Shown piece after piece: positions 7,216 to 10,984 of a stretch of 10,984 nt of DNA. The notes under the pieces were generated by a model. The model was not told the DNA's origin. It saw nothing but the letters and a program-made list of their open reading frames with translations, and ran no database searches. Each line of letters starts with the position of its first letter. Positions within the stretch are counted from its first letter, which is position 1. A program made the position numbers and the translations under genes. The stretch spans positions 1-10,984 of the forward strand of contig CAYSAG010000172.1 of assembly GCA_964428935.1 (NCBI GenBank). The letters are read 5' to 3'. The stretch is from JAADHY01 sp964428935 (lineage in GTDB: Bacteria > Planctomycetota > Planctomycetia > Planctomycetales > Planctomycetaceae).

Positions 7216-7762
7216 GAAAGGCGTCCGGTGTCATTCCACGACGACGGAGTGCTTCGGCCAGTTCGCGGCGAGCACGGTGCAACCGGGTCTTCACCGTGCC
7301 CACCGGGCAGTTCAGTCGTCTGGCAATTTCTTCGCAACTGAGCTGGTCGCGGTAAAACAGCTCGAAGCACCGGCGGTGTTCCGGCCGGAGCGACTGCAGC
7401 GCGTGCTGCACTTCTTCGGCAACCAGCCGAACCGCCCAGCCGGTCGGCGCGGCCAACGAGTCGAGCAAAGCGGGAGCGGCCTGAACGGGGCGACGAGCTC
7501 GGCCAGCCAAGTGGGTCCGACAACGGTTGACCGCAATTTGAACAATCCACGGCTTGAGCGGTCGGGTTGGGTCCCACCGGTTTAGACTGCGAAAGACCCG
7601 CAAGAACACCTCTTGCGTCACGTCTTCCGCGTCTTCGCGCTGTCTGAGCATTCGAAGGCAGACCGCGAAGACCAACCCCTGGAAACGCTGGACCAGCGCT
7701 CGCAGTCCGCCTTCGTCCCCGTCCAGACAGCGTTGAACTAGTGCGACGTCTTCCGCGTTCAC
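7205..7762 (-). CDS. ECF-type RNA polymerase sigma factor (RpoE-like)
   Basis: A protein of 185 residues, the usual size for an ECF sigma factor. Region 2 covers about residues 20-90, with the conserved DAEDVTQEVFLRVF block (44-57) for core binding and -10 recognition. A short Ala/Pro linker follows, then region 4 (about 118-172), whose helix-turn-helix (about 142-163, containing EEIARRL and VGTVKTRLHRARREL) contacts the -35 element. No C-terminal extension is present. The start is GTG at 7762; an in-frame TAG at 7769-7771 rules out anything longer, and the next in-frame ATG would remove part of region 2. The binding site is poor (GGGAG about 13 nt upstream). The next gene, the anti-sigma factor, overlaps by 11 nt. 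The 60-bp gap to the small gene upstream suggests a shared transcript. Self-regulation is common for such pairs and likely here. The regulon cannot be read from the window. Confidence 0.97.
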   Translation of the reverse strand: MNAEDVALVQRCLDGDEGGLRALVQRFQGLVFAVCLRMLRQREDAEDVTQEVFLRVFRSLNRWDPTRPLKPWIVQIAVNRCRTHLAGRARRPVQAAPALLDSLAAPTGWAVRLVAEEVQHALQSLRPEHRRCFELFYRDQLSCEEIARRLNCPVGTVKTRLHRARRELAEALRRRGMTPDAFHEL

Positions 7763-7822
7763 CGTTCTCTAACCGCTCCCAGCCTCACTTACCCGGCCAC
7801 CAGCTGTCCGGTTTCGCCTTTT

Positions 7823-8032
7823 CTACGTGGGCGGTTTTTGAATACATTCTTTCGCCAATTGCCGGGCCAGCTTGTAAGCGTGTTTGACTGTGTAGGTCCG
7901 GACTTCAATTTGGTCTTCCGAGTAGTACCGGCCCGGCTCGCTGGGCGGCAGACCGGCCAACGCCAAGGTCAACGGAAGCAAGTCAATGAACTCCTTGTAG
8001 CGTCTTTGCTGTTCGGTGACGTCGTTGGTCAT
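7823..8032 (-). CDS. conserved small protein, 69 aa, function unknown
   Basis: A 69-residue soluble protein, first gene of the minus-strand cluster. The start is ATG at 8032, with GAGGAGG (8041-8047 on the plus strand) 8 nt upstream. The frame stays open to 8107, but the extra 25 residues lack a binding site and differ in composition. The protein has no signal peptide or zinc motif. It reads as helix (5-20, including YKEFIDLLPLTLALAGL), a turn with LPPSEPGRYYSEDQIE (about 28-43), then a second amphipathic helix rich in Lys, Arg and Ala (about 44-65). I recall similar short hypothetical proteins in planctomycete genomes but cannot name a family. It is better supported than its length suggests: good binding site, protein-like composition, and a position 60 bp before the sigma gene on the same strand. 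It could modulate the sigma circuit or be unrelated. Confidence 0.8.
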   Translation of the reverse strand: MTNDVTEQQRRYKEFIDLLPLTLALAGLPPSEPGRYYSEDQIEVRTYTVKHAYKLARQLAKECIQKPPT

Positions 8033-8436
8033 GCCCGTTGCCTCCTCTGCTGAAAGCGAACGTTGCCGGAAACGTGAGTGGAACCCGAGTCCGAAGTGGT
8101 CGCACACAGACTGGCCAAACCCAGCCCGGTTCGTTGCTGGAAACGGCTCGGCCGAACAACCGACCGGGCCGACCAGTTGACCAGCTCAGCATTAGCGTAC
8201 GGCAGCGACAGAGGGTCCGCAAGGGCGGAAAACGGGGGAGCCGACAGGCCGACAGGTCCGTTGTGCCGGACGCCGTCAGCCGGGTGACTTGTCGCTGGTC
8301 CGCACGACGAGGGGCGGCAAGCCGGTGAACGCGGAACCACAGACGGCCGGAGCCGGTGTCCAACGGTCGAGGCACGACGTCGCGCCGCGCAACCGACACC
8401 GCACGGAGGTGACAGACGACAGTCGAGGCTGCTGGA
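8033..8436. other. divergent intergenic region
   Basis: 404 bp between the minus-strand ECF cluster and the plus-strand GT87 gene, expected to hold promoters in both directions. I see no gene in it; open frames running through are Arg/Ser/Pro-rich and featureless. It contains a perfect tandem octamer, CCGACAGG twice at 8241-8256, and a candidate ECF-type promoter facing the cluster (8108-8132, listed separately). No convincing promoter was found for the plus-strand gene. Confidence 0.6.
8108..8132 (-). promoter_or_regulatory. candidate ECF-type promoter of the sigma cluster
   Basis: On the minus strand GAACC (8132-8128) is followed after 16 nt by GTCT (8111-8108). This resembles the GAAC-N16-TCT layout of many ECF promoters. 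It lies about 75 nt before the ATG of the first gene of the cluster, so it would allow autoregulation. The motif is short and degenerate, and the match was found by eye, so it may be chance. Confidence 0.25.
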
Positions 8437-10095
8437 ATGGAGTCACACGGAAGAGGTGAACGCAGCAGGGGGCGCAGGCGAACAGAAGGCGAAGACTCCG
8501 TTCTTCTTTCTGCCGACCGCACACCGCGGCCTGCGGGGCGGGCCGACGTGGGCGAGACTCGCCGGACCGTGCTCGCCGCCTTGGCGACCGTTTTGGCGGT
8601 GGCAGCGCTGTCCGTTGGTTTGAGCTTCACCCGCGGCCGACTGGGCGACCTACGTTGCTACACGTTGGCCGCCCGAAGAATGCTCGACGGCGAGGAAATC
8701 TACCGAATCGAACGCGGCCCGTTCACCTACCCGCCGTTTTTTGCCGTGCCCTTTCTGCCGCTTTGCCGTTTGCCGGACTTTGCCTGCCGGGCCGTGTGGT
8801 ACTTTTGCAACGTCAGCCTGACTTTGGCTGCCGTGTGGCTGACGCTGCGAGTTGCCGCACCGGTCATGCGGGAACCCGTCGCGAGCGGCTCGGGTGGCTC
8901 GGCGGCTGGTCCGCCGCTCGGCGCTGAAACGACGCTGGCCAGCGGCGGCCCGTCGGACTGTGGACATTCCGGCAAGCCCGCCGACGGCCGGACGGCGCCG
9001 CACCGGCGCACCGTCCTGTTGCCGGGCGGCGTGCCGGTCCCGGCCGACAGGCGTCTGGTTGTCTTTTTCGTCTTGCTGGCGACGCTGGCCGGCCGGTTGG
9101 TCATTTCGCCAATCGAGTACCAGGCTCACGACGCCGTGGTGTTCCTGCTTTGTCTGCTGGCCATTGTGACGTGGGACTCGCCGCGTCGCTGGTTGCCGGG
9201 TTTCTGGGCCGGACTGGCGGCTGCTTGCAAGGCCACGCCGCTGTTGTTCTTGCCGGTTTTTCTGGTGCAGCGCCGCTTCCGGGCGGCTGCCGCGTTGTTG
9301 CTCACGCTGGCCGTGGCCACGTTGACTCCCGACGTGTTCTTCCCGCGTCGCGACGGCCAGCTGTGGGCCGTGGCGTGGTACAAGACGTTTGTGTCCAAAG
9401 TGGAAGTCGGAGCGGCTCCCGACGTCCAGTCGGCCTGGGACAGTTGGGACAAACTGAACCAAAGCCTTTCGGGAACGTTGTACCGACTGTCGACCCCGGT
9501 CTTGGTCGCCGACGAACACCGTTTCGACGTCAGCCTGTGGACTCCGTCGCGGCCGGTTTTGAAAGCGACCACGCTGGCTGCCGAGTTGCTGGTTCTGGCG
9601 GTGCTGCTGTGGTTCACTTGGCCGCGTCGAGAGCGGGCGACGCAGTCGGTCGCGCCGTCGGAGCGGGCTTTTCAAAGGCTGGGAGAAGGCGGGCTGGTCC
9701 TGTGTGGAATGCTGCTGCTTTCTCCCATGTCGAGCAAGCACCACTTCTGCACGCTGTTGGTGCCGCTCACGTTCTGCCTGGTGGACTTCCTCTACCGTCG
9801 GCCCTCGGTGCCTGTGGCTGCTTTGTGTGTCGTCTTGTTTGGTCTGGGAACGCTTGGGGCGAAGGACGTCGTCGGCCGGCCGCTGGCCAACCTGCTGTTG
9901 GCCTACGGCGCTCTGACTTGGTGCACCGTGGCCTGCTTCGCGGCGAGCTGTTGGGTGTTGACGCAAAGGCGGCGGCTTTTCGCTGAGGCGGCCGGACGGT
10001 TCCGCGGGACAGACGCTTCCGTCGACCAGGCGGTTGCTCAGGTGGAGCGGCAGAAGGCCCGAACGACGGAGCGGCCGTTGCGTCGGGCGGGCTGA
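8437..10095 (+). CDS. GT87-type multi-pass membrane glycosyltransferase (DUF2029)
   Basis: A protein of 552 residues with about ten hydrophobic segments, typical of GT-C enzymes that transfer a sugar from a polyprenyl-phosphate donor on the outer face of the membrane. Family signs: D71 in the first outside loop with the DLRCYTLAARRMLDGEEIY pattern, YPPFF (98-102), EYQAHDA (from 227), the KATPLL segment (from 265), NQSLSGTLYRL (from 341), and SPMSSKHH (429-436). The start is ATG 8437: GAGG lies 8 nt upstream and an in-frame TGA at 8410-8412 prevents a longer form. The N-terminal ~40 residues are polar and Arg-rich, and the C-terminal ~50 residues form a charged tail. A hydrophilic, low-complexity stretch of about 60 residues (145-206, Gly/Ser/Pro-rich) sits between two membrane segments, and the protein is longer than many relatives, which I recall at around 400-450 residues. 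Actinobacterial relatives are mannosyltransferases; the donor and acceptor here are unknown. The gene stands alone. Confidence 0.92.
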   Translation: MESHGRGERSRGRRRTEGEDSVLLSADRTPRPAGRADVGETRRTVLAALATVLAVAALSVGLSFTRGRLGDLRCYTLAARRMLDGEEIYRIERGPFTYPPFFAVPFLPLCRLPDFACRAVWYFCNVSLTLAAVWLTLRVAAPVMREPVASGSGGSAAGPPLGAETTLASGGPSDCGHSGKPADGRTAPHRRTVLLPGGVPVPADRRLVVFFVLLATLAGRLVISPIEYQAHDAVVFLLCLLAIVTWDSPRRWLPGFWAGLAAACKATPLLFLPVFLVQRRFRAAAALLLTLAVATLTPDVFFPRRDGQLWAVAWYKTFVSKVEVGAAPDVQSAWDSWDKLNQSLSGTLYRLSTPVLVADEHRFDVSLWTPSRPVLKATTLAAELLVLAVLLWFTWPRRERATQSVAPSERAFQRLGEGGLVLCGMLLLSPMSSKHHFCTLLVPLTFCLVDFLYRRPSVPVAALCVVLFGLGTLGAKDVVGRPLANLLLAYGALTWCTVACFAASCWVLTQRRRLFAEAAGRFRGTDASVDQAVAQVERQKARTTERPLRRAG

Positions 10096-10105
10096 CGGGA
10101 CGTCG

Positions 10106-10135
10106 AGCCGACGCGGTTTGGCTGCGTAGTCGGCT
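10106..10135. terminator. candidate bidirectional terminator between convergent genes
   Basis: A perfect 7-bp inverted repeat, AGCCGAC (10106-10112) and GTCGGCT (10129-10135), with a 16-nt loop that can add two more pairs across a bulge. It starts 10 nt after the GT87 stop and lies in the 74-bp gap between two convergent genes, so it could end both transcripts. No T-run follows on either side, so confidence is limited. Confidence 0.4.
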
Positions 10136-10169
10136 GCGTCCGGTCACGCCGTCGGCCGCTCCAGCCGCT

Positions 10170-10984
10170 TTACGGCGCGGACCGACGCTCGCCGGACCGT
10201 CCTGCCGGCTCGGGTTCGGACGTCGACTTTTCTGGCTCCGCTCCGGACGACTCCGCGCCGTCCGGCTCCGTCTGTCCGCTCAGACGCTGCTGAGCCTTTC
10301 TGACTTGCGGCTCGAACTCGCGGTTCGTTCCGTAAAGCGTGACAATGCTGTTCCAAATTTTTCGGGCTTCAATGACCCGGCCCTCTTCGAACAGCTTGTC
10401 CGCCCGCTCCAACGCCTGGTTGACAATGGCCACGCGGTCTTCTTCTTTTCCGCCGGCCGACTCAATCTCCGCGACCTTTTTTCGAGCCAGATTGACGTAG
10501 GCTCGGGCCTTTGGGTCGTTCTTGAACAGCTCCGCCAGGCTCCGGTACAACTCCAGCGCGCTGACCCGGTCGCCGAACTGCTCGTACCGCCACGCTTCAA
10601 TGAAATGCCGTTCTGCTTCCGACCGAGGTTCGCGGTTCAGCCGCGCGTCGGTAATGGCTCGCCGTTCGGCCTGGTACATTTCGATTTGGTCCAGGTACTC
10701 CTGCACCTGCTGCGCGTAGCGGCCGTTGGGAAAACGCTCCTTGAGCGGAAGCAAGTACCGTTCCTTGGCCTCGGCCCACTTCAGCGGGTCGTCGGTCTGC
10801 ATGAGAGCCTGGGCCTTCAGGAACAGCTCCTGTTCGCTTTCGGGCCACAGCGACCACGTCACCAGGCCGACCAGCACCAACAGACACGAAACGAGGAACC
10901 ACGTGCGTTCGTAGAACGGCACGCCTGATTCGTCTCGTTTCCGCTTTCGTCGTTTTTTCTTCTTTTTGTCTTCGCGTTCTCTTT
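10170..10984 (-). CDS. membrane-anchored TPR-like protein, N-terminus beyond the window
   Basis: The frame is open to the right edge, so this is a partial gene of about 270 visible residues. A GTG at 10922 could start it, but upstream codons stay in frame and encode a strongly basic tail (a KKKKKKRRKRKR run, then DESG) leading directly into the membrane segment. I therefore think the real start lies outside the window. One hydrophobic segment (TWFLVSCLLVLVGLVTW, codons from about 10904 down to 10854) anchors it with the basic tail in the cytoplasm. The outside part is helical, with TPR-like pairs: the FLKAQALM and AKERYLLPLKERFPNG blocks, YEQFGDRVSALELYRSLAELF, and ADKLFEEGRVIEARKIWNSIV. The last ~35 residues are a low-complexity Glu/Ser/Pro tail. 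TPR proteins mediate protein-protein contacts; no enzyme motif is visible. It may be a free-standing protein or the C-terminal end of a larger one, for example a membrane Ser/Thr kinase, which the window cannot settle. Confidence 0.88.
   Translation of the reverse strand, partial: REREDKKKKKRRKRKRDESGVPFYERTWFLVSCLLVLVGLVTWSLWPESEQELFLKAQALMQTDDPLKWAEAKERYLLPLKERFPNGRYAQQVQEYLDQIEMYQAERRAITDARLNREPRSEAERHFIEAWRYEQFGDRVSALELYRSLAELFKNDPKARAYVNLARKKVAEIESAGGKEEDRVAIVNQALERADKLFEEGRVIEARKIWNSIVTLYGTNREFEPQVRKAQQRLSGQTEPDGAESSGAEPEKSTSEPEPAGRSGERRSAP

Noticed and set aside
8241..8256. Tandem CCGACAGG pair as a start of a repeat array or operator
   Set aside because: Only two copies and no further spaced copies nearby; not a CRISPR or iteron array on this evidence.
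7983..8630. 215-codon minus-strand frame across the divergent intergenic region
   Set aside because: It overlaps the well-supported small gene in another frame and the start of the GT87 gene; Arg/Ser/Pro-rich with no domain.
8650..9966. 438-codon minus-strand frame opposite the GT87 gene
   Set aside because: Its Arg/Gln/His-rich translation mirrors the codon bias of the real gene, which has family motifs and membrane segments.

Overview
The window looks like chromosomal DNA from a high-GC member of the Planctomycetota, probably of the Pirellulales/Thermogutta kind. This rests on three things: a zinc-binding anti-sigma factor translationally coupled to an ECF sigma factor, a tiny conserved protein of a type I associate with this phylum, and several large exported or membrane-anchored proteins of planctomycete flavour. 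It is an inference from protein style. There is no rRNA or marker gene to confirm it.

Layout from left to right. Positions 1-994 hold no convincing gene; there are a few short inverted repeats, and the end serves as leader for the next gene. Positions 995-3967 (+) encode a large exported protein: signal peptide, six or seven beta-propeller-like repeats, a PHP/DUF3604-type metal-dependent hydrolase domain and a C-terminal beta domain. Positions 4125-8032 (-) form a compact four-gene cluster, read right to left: a 69-residue small protein, an ECF sigma factor, its membrane-spanning ZAS-type anti-sigma factor (11-nt overlap), and a large single-pass protein with a long extracytoplasmic domain. 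After a 404-bp divergent intergenic region, 8437-10095 (+) encodes a GT87-type multi-pass membrane glycosyltransferase. It converges on the last gene (10170 to the right edge, -), a membrane-anchored TPR-like protein with a strongly basic cytoplasmic N-terminal tail, cut by the window end.

The best-supported functional unit is the ECF cluster. The anti-sigma factor has C3/H28-C32-C35 zinc ligands on the inside, one membrane helix and a large outside domain, so it should hold the sigma factor until an envelope signal arrives. The last gene also faces outside and may act in the same response. Nothing in the sequence ties the propeller-PHP protein, the GT87 enzyme or the TPR protein to this circuit, although most products are exported or membrane-bound, so the region has an envelope theme.

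I did not find CRISPR arrays, tRNA, rRNA, transposases or phage genes. I see no clear novel defence or mobile system. The more unusual signals are the fused propeller-PHP architecture, the methionine-free large protein of the ECF cluster, the near absence of GAT/ATC trinucleotides, and the unexplained 1-kb left flank.
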